A stretch of DNA of 64,000 nt from Streptomyces caelestis (GCF_014205255.1 NZ_JACHNE010000001.1:7254001-7318000), one strand, 5' to 3'. Shown: positions 43,948 through 53,344, counted from the stretch's first letter. The notes: a model not told the origin generated them from the letters alone. Translations and numbers: made by a program.

Positions 43948-44052
43948 GTGCGAATCGGATACCTGCACACGTCCGAGGAGCCGGGCCTCGGCGTGGCAAT
44001 CGACGAGAGACCGGCCACCCGGCATCCGTACGACCCGGCCTGCCTCCCGTAG
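43948..44052 (+). CDS. 34-residue ORF after the permease gene
   Basis: GTG 43948, two bases after the permease stop with GAAGGAG ahead, encodes VRIGYLHTSEEPGLGVAIDE plus 14 residues, TAG 44052. Placement and ribosome site suggest it was translated with the operon. It may be the stub of a larger lost enzyme; nothing continues it downstream. Function unknown. Confidence 0.35.
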   Translation: MRIGYLHTSEEPGLGVAIDERPATRHPYDPACLP

Positions 44053-44179
44053 CCCTCCTGGCCGACGGAACCAGCCACCCCTGGTATTGCGCCCGGCCCG
44101 ACATTCCTCGCCGGACGGTACACCGAGATCCATCCGGATCACCGCCCTTCCGTAACCACCGAGCAAGGAGTGGAACGCC

Positions 44180-46525
44180 ATGAGCATTCGTGAGCGAGTA
44201 GTCGTGACGGCCGTCGCCGGGGCCGTACTGACCGGGGGCCTGGTGCCCACCGGGCCGGCGCACGCGGCAGTGCCCTGCACCTTCTACGTCTCCGCGTCGG
44301 GCAGCGACGGTAACGCCGGAACCTCACCGGATCGCCCCTGGGCGACCTTGGAACGGGCGCGGGACCACATCCGACAGCAGGGGCTCAACAAGGACATGCG
44401 GGCCGACCTCCGCGTCTGCCTTCGCGGGGGCCGGTATACCCGGACGGCTACCTTCAACCTGGCCGAGGCGGACTCGGGTTCCAACGGGTTCAAGGTCGTC
44501 TACCAGGCGTATCCGGGTGAGACGCCCATCATTGACGGTGGTAAGGCCGTCACGGGCTGGAAACGGGTAACCGACCGGCCTTACTTCGTGGCCGACGTGC
44601 CGGAGTCGGCGGGCTACGCCGACTACTTCCGGCAGCTCTACGTCGGCGGCCGGCGGGCTCAGCTGGCGATGGGCAAGGGCATCGTGGGCAGCGGCTTCTT
44701 CGATGAGGCATCGATCCCCAACCCGCCGGCCAACCCGGAGCGGCCGACCCGCTCCTACGACGGCGTGCAGTTCCCGGCGGCCGGCGTTCCGGCGTACACC
44801 AACGTCCGCGACATTCGGCTGCTGCACATCGCGATCGGCTTCAAGATCGACTACTTCCCCGTCGTGGACATCAGCGCGAGCGGCGCCAACAAGCGGGTGC
44901 GCCTGGCACAGCCGCACTTCCAAGCGCGGCTGAACCGCGACGACGGCTTCTCGCTGGACTACGACGACACGTTCTACGTGCTCAACGCGTTCGAGGAGCT
45001 GGATTCCCCCGGCGAGTGGTACCTGAACCGGGCGACGAACAAGGTGTACTACTACCCGCGGGCGGGAGAGGACGTCAACCAGGCCGAGGCGTACGCGCCG
45101 GTGGTGGAGACGCTGGTGAACGTGGCCGGGTCCAGCCCGTCCGCGAAGGTGAGCGCGATCGCGTTCGACGGCATCACGTTCGAGCACGGCAACTGGCTGC
45201 TGCCTCGCGACCGGTTCATCGGCGGCTCGCAAGCGGAGGCGCAGTACGCGGACGACCCCTTCAAGGATCCGAACTACGACGGCTACGGCGGCGAGGTGCC
45301 CGGTCAGATCAAGCTGACCAACACCCGCGGCATCACCTTCACCAACAACACCGTGCGCATGATGGGCAGCGGCGGACTGCAGCTGCTGACCGGAGCCGAG
45401 GACGTCACCGTCACCGGCAACCTCTTCCACAACCTGACCGCCGCCGGGATCATCGCCGGCCGGTGGATGGACGTACACGTCGACGGCGCCCGGCGCACCA
45501 GGAACGTGACGATCAGCAACAACGTCGTGACCGACATCGGTGACGACTTCTTCCCGGCGACCGGGATCAGCCTGATGAACACCTACAACGTGGCGGTCAC
45601 CCACAACCTCGTCTACGACACCGCGTACATGGGCTTCCATCAGCGCAAGGCGGAGGAGCACAGCCTCCTCGACGGGGTGGACGGGATCGGCAAGACGACG
45701 TTCAGCCACAACGAGGTGTACAACGCCACGTCCAAGGTGTCCTGGGGGGTGCACGACTCGGGGGCCGTCTACTCGTTCGGGTCGTGGCCGGGCAGCGTGG
45801 TCAGCCACAACCACGTGCACCACTCGACGTCGACCGCGAACTACTACAGCGACAACCAGAGTTACCAAACCCGCTGGGACTACAACGTCGGGCAGGGCGG
45901 GCGGTTCGACTTCTCCCCGCGTTACCGCCAGCCCCTGTCGGTGTACGCGTCGCACAACTACACCGACTTCGCCGACAACTGGCTCAACGGGGCCATCTAC
46001 GACGGCGACGGGCGACCGCACGTGGTGACAGATGGTGCGTGGCCGGCCGAGGCGCGGACCATCATGAACCAGGCGGGCCTGGAACCGGCGTACGCCGGGC
46101 TGCGGTGGAAGGTGCCCAGGGAGAACCTGGCCGACCACTCCACCGTGTCGCAGCGCAGTGCCTGGAACAGCGACCTCGGCAAGCTTTGGGACGGCGTCAC
46201 CGAGACCGGCGAGGCCAGCTCCAACGTGAACGAGTCCTGGGCGCAGTTCGATCTCGGTGCCGACTACGAGCGGTTCGCCTTCACCATCCAGCAGGACAAG
46301 TGCTGCACCTGGATGACCACCCACTGGAAGGTGCAGCGGTGGAGCGCCGGCCAGAACGCCTGGATCGACATCATGCCCTACCAGGCGATCAACACGACGG
46401 CGCCGGTCGTCCACCGGCCGCCGGCCGACCTCGCCACCACCAACATCCGGCTCTACGTGCGCAACAGCAACCAGAACGGAAGCGTCGGCGTACAGGAGTT
46501 CAGCGCGACCGGCGTGCGCAAGTAG
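44180..46525 (+). CDS. Secreted right-handed beta-helix protein with C-terminal discoidin-like domain
   Basis: 781 aa from ATG 44180 (GCAAGGAG upstream). Sec signal peptide of about 29 residues ending AHA. FYVSASGSDGNAGTSPDRPW is the classic start of pectate-lyase-fold polysaccharide enzymes. Residues about 330-560 have beta-helix rungs rich in Asn (ITFTNNTVRMMGSGGLQLL; NVTISNNVVTDIG; HNHVHHSTSTANYYSDNQ). The last 150 residues look like an F5/8-type (discoidin) sugar-binding domain. Probably a glycoside hydrolase or polysaccharide lyase that frees the substrate imported by the neighbouring transporter. Confidence 0.8.
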   Translation: MSIRERVVVTAVAGAVLTGGLVPTGPAHAAVPCTFYVSASGSDGNAGTSPDRPWATLERARDHIRQQGLNKDMRADLRVCLRGGRYTRTATFNLAEADSGSNGFKVVYQAYPGETPIIDGGKAVTGWKRVTDRPYFVADVPESAGYADYFRQLYVGGRRAQLAMGKGIVGSGFFDEASIPNPPANPERPTRSYDGVQFPAAGVPAYTNVRDIRLLHIAIGFKIDYFPVVDISASGANKRVRLAQPHFQARLNRDDGFSLDYDDTFYVLNAFEELDSPGEWYLNRATNKVYYYPRAGEDVNQAEAYAPVVETLVNVAGSSPSAKVSAIAFDGITFEHGNWLLPRDRFIGGSQAEAQYADDPFKDPNYDGYGGEVPGQIKLTNTRGITFTNNTVRMMGSGGLQLLTGAEDVTVTGNLFHNLTAAGIIAGRWMDVHVDGARRTRNVTISNNVVTDIGDDFFPATGISLMNTYNVAVTHNLVYDTAYMGFHQRKAEEHSLLDGVDGIGKTTFSHNEVYNATSKVSWGVHDSGAVYSFGSWPGSVVSHNHVHHSTSTANYYSDNQSYQTRWDYNVGQGGRFDFSPRYRQPLSVYASHNYTDFADNWLNGAIYDGDGRPHVVTDGAWPAEARTIMNQAGLEPAYAGLRWKVPRENLADHSTVSQRSAWNSDLGKLWDGVTETGEASSNVNESWAQFDLGADYERFAFTIQQDKCCTWMTTHWKVQRWSAGQNAWIDIMPYQAINTTAPVVHRPPADLATTNIRLYVRNSNQNGSVGVQEFSATGVRK

Positions 46526-46579
46526 CGGCCTCGACATCACGCGGCGGGCGTGGCGGAGCGGACGGGTGCACCGGGTCGT

Positions 46580-46739
46580 GCGCCTGCCCGACCGCCGCGC
46601 AGCGCTGTACGCCCAGGCGCCCACCTTCGAGCAGACCGACTGGACGCAACTCGTGACGCTCTACGGCCAACTGCTGTCGGTGTGGCCCTGGCCGTCCGAA
46701 GCTGATCCGGCAAAGGGCCACCACGCCGGACCGGATTGA
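46580..46739 (+). pseudogene. ECF sigma-factor-like fragment
   Basis: The plus frame reads AALYAQAPTFEQTDWTQLVTLYGQLLSVWP, then TGA 46739. This matches the middle of SigJ-type/ECF sigma factors (..TdW..I..LY..L....P). Nothing on either side continues it. Confidence 0.5.
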
Positions 46740-46762
46740 CTCATGGTCGCGCGTCCGCCGCC

Positions 46763-46928
46763 TCACCGGCTGGCCTTTGTCACCAGGGGGATGCCCTCGC
46801 GGTAGGTCGGCACCGTCGGTGCCCACCCCAACTCGCGCCTGGCCTTCGCGTTCGAGATGCGCATCGAGGTGGTCATGAGGGTGTGCAGCGTGTCGAGGAA
46901 GTCGGCCAGGCGCACCGTCCATGACTTT
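46763..46928 (-). pseudogene. NAD-dependent epimerase C-terminal fragment
   Basis: Reads LADFLDTLHTLMTTSMRISN, AKARRELGWAPTVPTYREGI, ending TGA 46763. The N-A-K-A-R-RELGW-P-T-YREG ending is that of extended SDR epimerases. Everything upstream of the last about 50 residues is gone. Confidence 0.6.
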
Positions 46929-47162
46929 CGCCGTGCCGGGGTCACCCGCACGATCGCCGTCGAGGTCAGTGTCCTGACCACCGTGCCCAGCCACGTCGGC
47001 GCCGGGCTCGGTGTCGCACTCGTGCCGCCGGTGAGGACAGATGCGGCGGCACCGGTGGTCGTGGTGCCGTTCGCCCGCCCGGAGGGGGCAGCGCCGGTTC
47101 GCGCTCTCGATGCGTTCGTACAGCTGATCCCGGTCCACACGACAGTCGGCGAACACCACTGA
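46926..47162 (+). pseudogene. LysR effector-domain fragment
   Basis: The frame encodes FRRAGVTRTIAVEVSVLTTV, SHVGAGLGVALVPPV and ALDAFVQLI, the C-terminal part of a LysR substrate-binding domain (V..GLG.a.vP). The HTH part is absent. Abuts the epimerase fragment back to back at about 46926. Confidence 0.5.
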
Positions 47163-47196
47163 CGTACGCACTGCTGACGTACGAAGCCGGTCGCCC

Positions 47197-48411
47197 TCAG
47201 CGGATGTGCCTCCCCGAGATGGCCCTGGCGATCACCAGGCGCTGGATCTCGCTGGTGCCCTCGAAGATGGTGTAGATCTTCGCGTCCCGGTACATCCGCT
47301 CCACCGGGTGCTCCCGGCTGTAACCGGCCCCGCCCAGCACCTGGACGGCCTTCTCGGACGCCGTGACCGCCAGCTCCCCGGCGCGCAGCTTGGCCATCGA
47401 GCCCTGGCCGGCGTCGAAGACCTGGTCGTTGCGGGCCATCCAGGCCGCCTGCCAGATCAGCAGCCGTACCGCCTCGATCTCGGTGCGCAGGTCGGCCAGG
47501 GTGAAGGCGACCGACTGGTTCTCGATGATCGCCCGGCCGAACGCCTCCCGCTCGCCCGCGTACTCCAGCGCGTACTCGTACGCCGCCCGCGCGATGCCGA
47601 GCGCCTGCGCGCCGACCGTGGGCCGGCTGACCTCGAAGGTGGCCATGGCGGCCTGCCCCTTGGCCGTCGAGCCCTCGCGGGCGCGGGCGAGCCGGTCGTC
47701 GAGCCGGTCCTTGCCGCCGAGCAGGCAACTGCCGGGCACTCGTACGTCGTCGAGGAAGACGTCGGCGGTGTGCGAGGCGCGCAGCCCCAGCTTTCTGATC
47801 TTGCGGCCGGCGGCCAGACCTGGCGTGCCCGGCGGGACGACGAAAGCGGCCTGCCCGCGTACCCCGAGTCCGGGTTCGACCGAGGCGACGACCACATGCA
47901 CGGCCGCGATCCCGCCGTTGGTGATCCACGCCTTCTGGCCGCTGAGTACCCACTCGTCCTTGGCCTCGTCGTAGCGGGCCCGGGTGCGCATCGCGCCGAC
48001 GTCCGAGCCGGCCTGCGGTTCGGAGACGCAGAAGGCGGCGACCTTCGGGTCGTGCTCGTCGCCGAAGCACTGCGGGAGCCACTCGATCATCTGGTCGGGG
48101 GTGCCGGAGGAGAAGATGCCGGCGGCGGCCAGTGAGGTGCCGAACAGCGCCATGCCGATTCCGGCGTCGCCCCAGAAGAGTTCCTCGTTGGCGATCTGGA
48201 GGGAGAGCCCGGTGTGGTCGGTGAAGAGTTCGGCCAGCGACTCGAAGCCGTACAGCCCGATCTTCGCGGCCTCCTGGATCACCGGCCAGGGGGTTTCCTC
48301 GCGTTCGTCCCACTCGCTCGCCGCGGGCCGGACCACGTCGGCGGCGAAGCCGTGCACCCAGTCGCGCAGGTCGCGCTGTTCCTCCGTCAGTTCGAGGGAG
48401 AAGCCTGCCAT
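47197..48411 (-). CDS. Acyl-CoA dehydrogenase
   Basis: 404 aa from ATG 48411. N-terminal helical part (LELTEEQRDLRDWVHGFAAD), FAD-binding middle (AAFCVSEPQAGSDVGAMRT; WVLSGQKAWITNGG), and C-terminal YTIFEGTSEIQRLVIARAI with catalytic base E384. Soluble flavoenzyme making the 2,3-double bond of an acyl-CoA. Followed upstream by an SCP2 gene 19 bp away; both probably one unit from the TetR-controlled promoter. Confidence 0.95.
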   Translation of the reverse strand: MAGFSLELTEEQRDLRDWVHGFAADVVRPAASEWDEREETPWPVIQEAAKIGLYGFESLAELFTDHTGLSLQIANEELFWGDAGIGMALFGTSLAAAGIFSSGTPDQMIEWLPQCFGDEHDPKVAAFCVSEPQAGSDVGAMRTRARYDEAKDEWVLSGQKAWITNGGIAAVHVVVASVEPGLGVRGQAAFVVPPGTPGLAAGRKIRKLGLRASHTADVFLDDVRVPGSCLLGGKDRLDDRLARAREGSTAKGQAAMATFEVSRPTVGAQALGIARAAYEYALEYAGEREAFGRAIIENQSVAFTLADLRTEIEAVRLLIWQAAWMARNDQVFDAGQGSMAKLRAGELAVTASEKAVQVLGGAGYSREHPVERMYRDAKIYTIFEGTSEIQRLVIARAISGRHIR

Positions 48412-48430
48412 GGTGTGTGCCTTTCGCTTC

Positions 48431-48889
48431 TCAGGCCTCGGGGATGTCGAACAGGCTCGGCAGCCTGGTGGCCAGTGCGATGTCGCCGACGACCTTCAGC
48501 TTGCGGGTGATGAACATCGACACCGGACTGCCGTTTCCGGACACGAGCTTGAGGAAGGCCGCGTCGTCGAGCACGAGGGAGACCCGCGCCTCGCTCTCGG
48601 AGCGGCCCTCGCGGACGGTCAGGGTGCGGTCGGCGACCGCGGTCTCGTACACCACGTCGCTCTCGCCGGTGATCTTCCAGCGGATCACGGCGTTCAGCGG
48701 GCCCGCCGCGTCGGGCCGGAACTGCCGTTCCATCCGTCCGAAAATCTCCGCGATCACCCGGCGGCGGAGCACCTCGTCCTGGGCGATCTCGCCGATCTCC
48801 CGGCCGGACAGCCCCTTGACGATGCGCGCGAACTCGTCCGGGGAGACGGCTGCCAGGTCGAGACTGTCCAGGTCCAGTTCGTCGGTCAT
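48431..48889 (-). CDS. SCP2 sterol-carrier-like protein
   Basis: 152 aa. MERQFRPDAAGPLNAVIRWK, VSLVLDDAAFLKLVSGNGSP and MFITRKLKVVGDIALATRLP match the SCP2 fold that binds acyl chains or sterols. Reads with the acyl-CoA dehydrogenase gene, and lies next to a TetR operator, suggesting it shuttles lipid substrates. Confidence 0.85.
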   Translation of the reverse strand: MTDELDLDSLDLAAVSPDEFARIVKGLSGREIGEIAQDEVLRRRVIAEIFGRMERQFRPDAAGPLNAVIRWKITGESDVVYETAVADRTLTVREGRSESEARVSLVLDDAAFLKLVSGNGSPVSMFITRKLKVVGDIALATRLPSLFDIPEA

Positions 48890-48932
48890 CCGATGCTCCT
48901 TGCTCCTTCTGGCGGATCCGGCCCAGCCAGCT

Positions 48933-48968
48933 ATTTGACTCTTGAGTAAGATTACTCTGGAGTCAAAT
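48933..48968. promoter_or_regulatory. TetR operator 1 (SCP2-ACAD / tetR divergent promoter)
   Basis: TTTGACTCTTGAGTAA (48934-48949) and the inverted TTACTCTGGAGTCAAA (48952-48967) form a 16-bp-arm palindrome with two mismatches around GA. A related site at 51931-51963 matches in 25 of 33 positions. Confidence 0.75.
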
Positions 48969-48978
48969 TAGAGGGGGA

Positions 48979-49659
48979 GTGGGTAGGCTGGCAAGAGTGA
49001 GTGGCACGGGCAGACGAAGACTTCCGCGGCAGGTCCGCGAGCAGCAGATCATCGACGCGGGGGTGCGGGTCTTCTCCAAGCGCGGCTACCACGCCGCGGT
49101 GGTCGACGAGATCGCCGAGCTGGCGGACATCTCGAAGCCGATGGTCTATCTCTACTTCGGCTCCAAGGAAGGCCTGTTCATCGCCTGCATCCGGCGTGAG
49201 GGCGAGCGGCTCACCCGCGGGTTCCAGGAGGCGGCGAGCGCCGGGAAGTCGGCGGACGAGCAGCTGTGGGCCGGGCTCTCGGCGTTCTTCGGCTATGTCG
49301 CCGCCACCCGGGACGGGTGGGTGGTGCTCTACCGGCAGGCCCCCGAGCAGGGCGGGGAGATCGCGGCCGAGGTGCGGCGCCAGCGCGAGGCGGTCATGGC
49401 AGCCGTCGTCGAACTGGTCCGGTCCGGCGCCTCGGGTAGCGGGGCCTTGGCGGAACGCGGTGGGCGGGACGCGGAGTTCGTCGCGCACGCGCTGGTGGGG
49501 GCGGCCGACTCGCTGACCGGATGGATGGCCGACCACCCCGGCGAGACCCCGGACAAGGTCACGCTGCGGCTGATGAACATGGTCTGGGTCGGGATGCGCA
49601 ACGTCCTCGACGGCGAGGTATGGGTGCCCCCGGACGGCGACAGCGCGGCGGGCGAATAG
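48979..49659 (+). CDS. TetR regulator of the acyl-CoA cluster
   Basis: 226 aa from GTG 48979 (GTG 48997 is an alternative start). HTH: QIIDAGVRVFSKRGYHAAVVDEIAELADISKPMVYLYFGSKEGL. Ligand domain about 70-210. Its start lies about 10 bp after a strong palindrome. By position and by a second similar site it probably represses SCP2-ACAD, itself and the thiolase/reductase genes, released by an acyl-CoA or lipid. Confidence 0.85.
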   Translation: MGRLARVSGTGRRRLPRQVREQQIIDAGVRVFSKRGYHAAVVDEIAELADISKPMVYLYFGSKEGLFIACIRREGERLTRGFQEAASAGKSADEQLWAGLSAFFGYVAATRDGWVVLYRQAPEQGGEIAAEVRRQREAVMAAVVELVRSGASGSGALAERGGRDAEFVAHALVGAADSLTGWMADHPGETPDKVTLRLMNMVWVGMRNVLDGEVWVPPDGDSAAGE

Positions 49660-49668
49660 AACGCCCCG

Positions 49669-50560
49669 TCACTCCTCCGACGGCGTCACGCTGCCGTGCG
49701 GATGCGTACGGGTACCGTCCCGGCCGCCCGCCAGCAGGAAGGCCCATCCGCCTCCCTTGGTCTCCACCGCGTGGAACCGCACCCGCGCGGGCAGCGGCAC
49801 CGGGGCCTTGAAGGCCACGTCCACCCGGTAGGCGTCCGGCAGCCGGTCCGCCCGCTCCAGCTCCGCCAGGCAGCGCGCCTTCGTCCACTGCCGTGCGCGA
49901 TCGCCCGGGGGAAGCCGAACACCTTGGCGGTGAGCGGGCTCAGATGGATGGGATTGCGGTCGCCGGACACCGCGGCGTACGCCCGCCCGATCTCGCCGGG
50001 GAACTCCCACACCCCGCCGGTCCACGGGCCGACGGGCTCGTGCGTGGCGGCGGGTGCGGGGCCCTCGCCCCGCCCGCCCGGCTTCCCGCGGCTGAGATAC
50101 GTCGACGTCTCCCGCCACAGCACCCCGCCCGACGGCGCCGAGCACTCCGACGTGATCCCGAAGGCCGCCCCCTTCGGGTGGTCGTACGGTTCGCCCGCCC
50201 ATACCTCGTAGCGCAGCCGCTCGCCGGAGCCGACGGGGCGCAACTGCTCGATACGGTTGCCGATGTGCACGAGGCCGGGCACCGGGAAGGGGAAGTCGCG
50301 CGCCGTCATCAGTGCCATGGCAAGCGGGAGGGCGACGATGTGCGGTACGTGCCGGGCACCGTGTCGCCTGCGGCGAAGCCGCACACCCGCGCGTACCGCC
50401 GCAGTCGCCCGGCGTCCGCCGCCAGGTCCGTACGCACCAGCCGGGGGAGGGCGGCACGGCCGTTCGCCGGCGTCCTCCTGCGCAGCAGCGCCTTCGCGTA
50501 CAGCAGCGGCAGCCGGGGCGGGTCCGCCTCCACCATGGCGTCAGGCCGGTCCGTCGCCAT
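49669..50560 (-). pseudogene. MaoC-like hydratase/dehydratase, two single-base deletions
   Basis: Begins MATDRPDAMVEADPPRLPLL at ATG 50560, 5 bp after the reductase stop, to AAGDTVPGTY. A missing C near 50340 shifts to HIVALPLAMALMTARDFPFP...GEIGRAYAAVSGDRNPIHLS (hot-dog catalytic segment). A missing T near 49895 shifts to WTKARCLAELERADRLPDAY...PHGSVTPSEE, TGA 49669. With both bases restored it would be a normal double-hotdog dehydratase for enoyl-CoA hydration. Sequencing error cannot be excluded. Confidence 0.75.
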
Positions 50561-50565
50561 GCCGC

Positions 50566-51920
50566 TCACGCCCCCAGCAGGGACTGGCCGCACACCCGAA
50601 GCACCTGACCGGTCACGGCCCCGCTGCCCGGGGAGGCGAGATACGCGACGGCCTCGGCGACGTCCACCGGCTGCCCGCCCTGACTGAGGCTGTTCATTCG
50701 GCGGCCGGCCTCGCGGATGAACAGCGGCACGGCGGCGGTCATCTTCGTCTCGATGAAGCCGGGTGCGACGGCGTTTGACGGTGATGCCCCGGCCGGCCAG
50801 CGGGGCGTGGGCGGCCTGGACCAAGCCGGTCAGACCGGCCTGCTCGCCGCGTAGTTGGTCTGGCCGGCGTTGCCGGCGATGCCGCTGATGGACGAGGTGC
50901 AGATGATCCGGCCGCCGTCGTGCAGCACGGGCCCGTGCTCGTCGCCTTCTCCGTCGTCGGCCAGGAGCCGGGCGTTGACGCGTTCCACGGCGGTGAGATT
51001 GACGTCGATGACGGCGTTCCAGCGGTCGGCGTCCATCCGGCCCAGCGTCCTGTCCCGGGTGATGCCCGCGTTGTGGACGACGATGTCGACGCCGCCGTGG
51101 CGTACACGCAGGTGCCGGGCCAGCCGGCTCTACGCCGCGTCCTCGGTGAGGTCCAGCTCCAGCGCGCTGCCACCGACCCGCCCGGCGACGGCCCTGAGCT
51201 CCTCGCCCTGCGCCGGTATGTCGAGACACACCACGTGCGCGCCGTCCCGCGCCAGGGTCTCGGCGACGACCGCGCCGATGCCCCGGGAAGCCCCGGTGAC
51301 CAGGGCGGCCCTGCCGTCCAGCGGCCGTTTTTGGGTCTACGGGGGCCGTGACCGAGCCGGTCGCGGCGATGCGCAGTGCCTGCCCGGAGACGTAGGCCGA
51401 CCGCGCCGACAGCGCGAACCGCAGCGTCGACTCCAGGGCCCCCTCGGCGCCGGGCGCGAGGAGCAGCAGGTGCGCGGTGCTGCCCCGGCGCAACTCCTTG
51501 CCGGCGGAGCGCACCAAGCCCTCCAGGGCGCGCTGGGCGGCTGACTCCCGTATGGCGGCGGTCTGTTCGGGCGGCGTGCCCAGCACGACCAGGCGTCCGC
51601 AGGGGGCGGCGAGCGGATCCGCGGGTGGAAGAAGGCGTGAGGCTCGGCCAGTCGCGCACTGGAGGTGATCCCGGTGGCGTCGAAGACCAGCGCGTGCGGC
51701 TGCCCGGGGTCGGCGGCCACCTCCGAACCGAAGGGCTCCAGCAGCTCTCGTACGGGCTTCAGCAGCCGCCCGCCGTCCGGGCCCCGAGGACGACCGGCCC
51801 CGCGGTGACCGGAGCGCCTGCGTGATAGCGGCGCAGCGACTCCGGGCGCGGCAGGCCCAGGCGCCTGGCGAGGAAGCCGCCCGGCGCGGAAGCCGTGAAT
51901 CGCTGGTAGCGGTCAGCCAT
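50566..51920 (-). pseudogene. FabG-like 3-oxoacyl-(acyl-carrier-protein/CoA) reductase, heavily decayed
   Basis: ATG 51920 begins MADRYQRFTASAPGGFLARR. The coding pattern changes frame at about 51780, 51610, 51340, 50845 and 50765 (the last an extra A in GITVN-AVAPGF). An in-frame TAG interrupts LTEDAA-stop-SRLARHL. Recognisable pieces: GASRGIGAVV, HNAGITRDRTLG, CTSSISGIAGNAGQTNYAAS, MNSLSQGGQPVDVAEAVAYL. A two-domain FabG4-type reductase of about 450 residues; five shifts and a stop make it a true pseudogene. Confidence 0.8.
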
Positions 51921-51930
51921 TGATTTCTCC

Positions 51931-51963
51931 TGACTCATAAGTAAGTCTACTGGAGAGTAAAAT
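51931..51963. promoter_or_regulatory. TetR operator 2 (fabG-like / thiolase divergent promoter)
   Basis: TGACTC, AGTAAG, TACT and GAGT blocks are in the same order and spacing as operator 1 (25 of 33 identical). Located 10 bp before the decayed reductase start and 34 bp before the thiolase ATG. Confidence 0.65.
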
Positions 51964-51997
51964 AGCGGAGCTCATCTCATAAGGAGCAGCGAGCGAC

Positions 51998-53299
51998 ATG
52001 ACGTCCCACCCGCGCCGCGCGGCGGTCATCGGCGGTAACCGCATCCCGTTCGCCCGCGCGGACGGCACGTACGCCACCGCCTCGAACCAGGAGATGCTGG
52101 GCGCCGCCCTCGACGGCCTGGTGAACCGTTTCGGTCTGCGCGGCGAGGTGCTCGGCGAGTTCGTCGCCGGCGCGGTGCTCAAGCACGCCCGCGACTTCAA
52201 CCTCGCCCGCGAGACGGTCCTGGGCAGCAAGCTCGACCACCGCACCCCGGCGTACGACGTCCAGCAGGCCTGCGGCACCGGCCTGGAGGCGGTGATCCTC
52301 GTCGCCAACAAGATCGCCCTCGGACAGATCGACGTCGGTGTCGCGGGCGGCGTGGACACGGCCAGCGACGTCCCGCTGGGAGTCAACGACGACCTGCGCA
52401 ACGTGCTGCTGAAGGCCCGTCGGCAGAAGACCACCGGCCGACGGCTGGGCGCTCTGACCGGCGTACGCCCGCGTCACCTCGTACCCGACATCCCGCAGAA
52501 CGCCGAGCCGCGCACCGGCCTGTCGATGGGCGAGCACGCGGCGCGCACGGCGAAGGAGTGGGGCATCACGCGCGAGGCGCAGGACGAACTGGCCGCCACC
52601 AGCCATCAGCGGCTGGCGGCGGCGTACGAGGAGGGCTTCTTCGAGGACCTCCTCACCCCGTTCCGCGGCCTGGAGCGCGACGAGAACCTGCGACCCGACT
52701 CCACGCCGGCCGGGCTCGCCCGTCTGAAGCCGGTGTTCGGCAAGGGCGACGGCGCCACCATGACGGCGGGCAACTCGACGCCGCTGACCGACGGCGCCTC
52801 CACGGTGCTGCTGGCGAGCGAGGACTGGGCCGCCGCCCGCGGGCTGCCCGTGCTCGCCTACGTGAGCGCGGCGCGCACCGGCGCCGTCGACTTCGTAGCC
52901 GGCCCGGACGGCCTGCTGACGGCGCCCGCGTACACGGTGCCGCGGCTGGTCGAGGCGGCGGGCGTGGGCCTCGCCGAGTTCGACTTCTACGAGATCCACG
53001 AGGCCTTCGCCTCCCAGGTGCTGGCCACCCTCGCCGCCTGGGAGGACCCGGCGTTCTGCAGGGACCGCCTGGGCCTGGACCAGCCGTTCGGCAGCGTCGA
53101 CCGCGACCGCCTCAACGTGCACGGCTCGTCCCTCGCCACCGGCCATCCGTTCGCCGCCACCGGTGGCCGCATCGTCGCGACGCTGGCGAAGCTGCTGCAC
53201 GAACGGTCCTCGAAGACGGAGGGCGATGCTCCGGTCCGCGGCCTGATCTCCGTCTGCGCGGCGGGCGGCCTGGGCGTGACCGCTGCACTCGAACGCTGA
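51998..53299 (+). CDS. Acetyl-CoA C-acyltransferase (thiolase, FadI/FadA-like)
   Basis: 433 aa from ATG 51998. Nucleophile C92 in YDVQQACGTGLEA; FYEIHEAFASQVLATLAAW; NVHGSSLATGHPFAATGGRI with the catalytic His; VCAAGGLG with the second Cys. Full set of thiolase catalytic residues. Performs the final thiolytic step of beta-oxidation. Followed by the acyl-CoA ligase, probably one operon. Confidence 0.95.
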   Translation: MTSHPRRAAVIGGNRIPFARADGTYATASNQEMLGAALDGLVNRFGLRGEVLGEFVAGAVLKHARDFNLARETVLGSKLDHRTPAYDVQQACGTGLEAVILVANKIALGQIDVGVAGGVDTASDVPLGVNDDLRNVLLKARRQKTTGRRLGALTGVRPRHLVPDIPQNAEPRTGLSMGEHAARTAKEWGITREAQDELAATSHQRLAAAYEEGFFEDLLTPFRGLERDENLRPDSTPAGLARLKPVFGKGDGATMTAGNSTPLTDGASTVLLASEDWAAARGLPVLAYVSAARTGAVDFVAGPDGLLTAPAYTVPRLVEAAGVGLAEFDFYEIHEAFASQVLATLAAWEDPAFCRDRLGLDQPFGSVDRDRLNVHGSSLATGHPFAATGGRIVATLAKLLHERSSKTEGDAPVRGLISVCAAGGLGVTAALER

Positions 53300-53344
53300 A
53301 CTCACCTGAATGCACCCCGCCACGCACGACCGCAGGAGCAGACG

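Noticed and set aside
44324..46624. 766-codon minus-strand frame opposite the beta-helix gene
   Set aside because: Val/Arg/Gly-rich composition without motifs; the plus-strand protein has signal peptide and clear beta-helix rungs.
49669..51920. Annotating the reductase/hydratase region as several small overlapping genes
   Set aside because: Successive frames join into two known proteins with single-base shifts; the small open frames have no independent starts.
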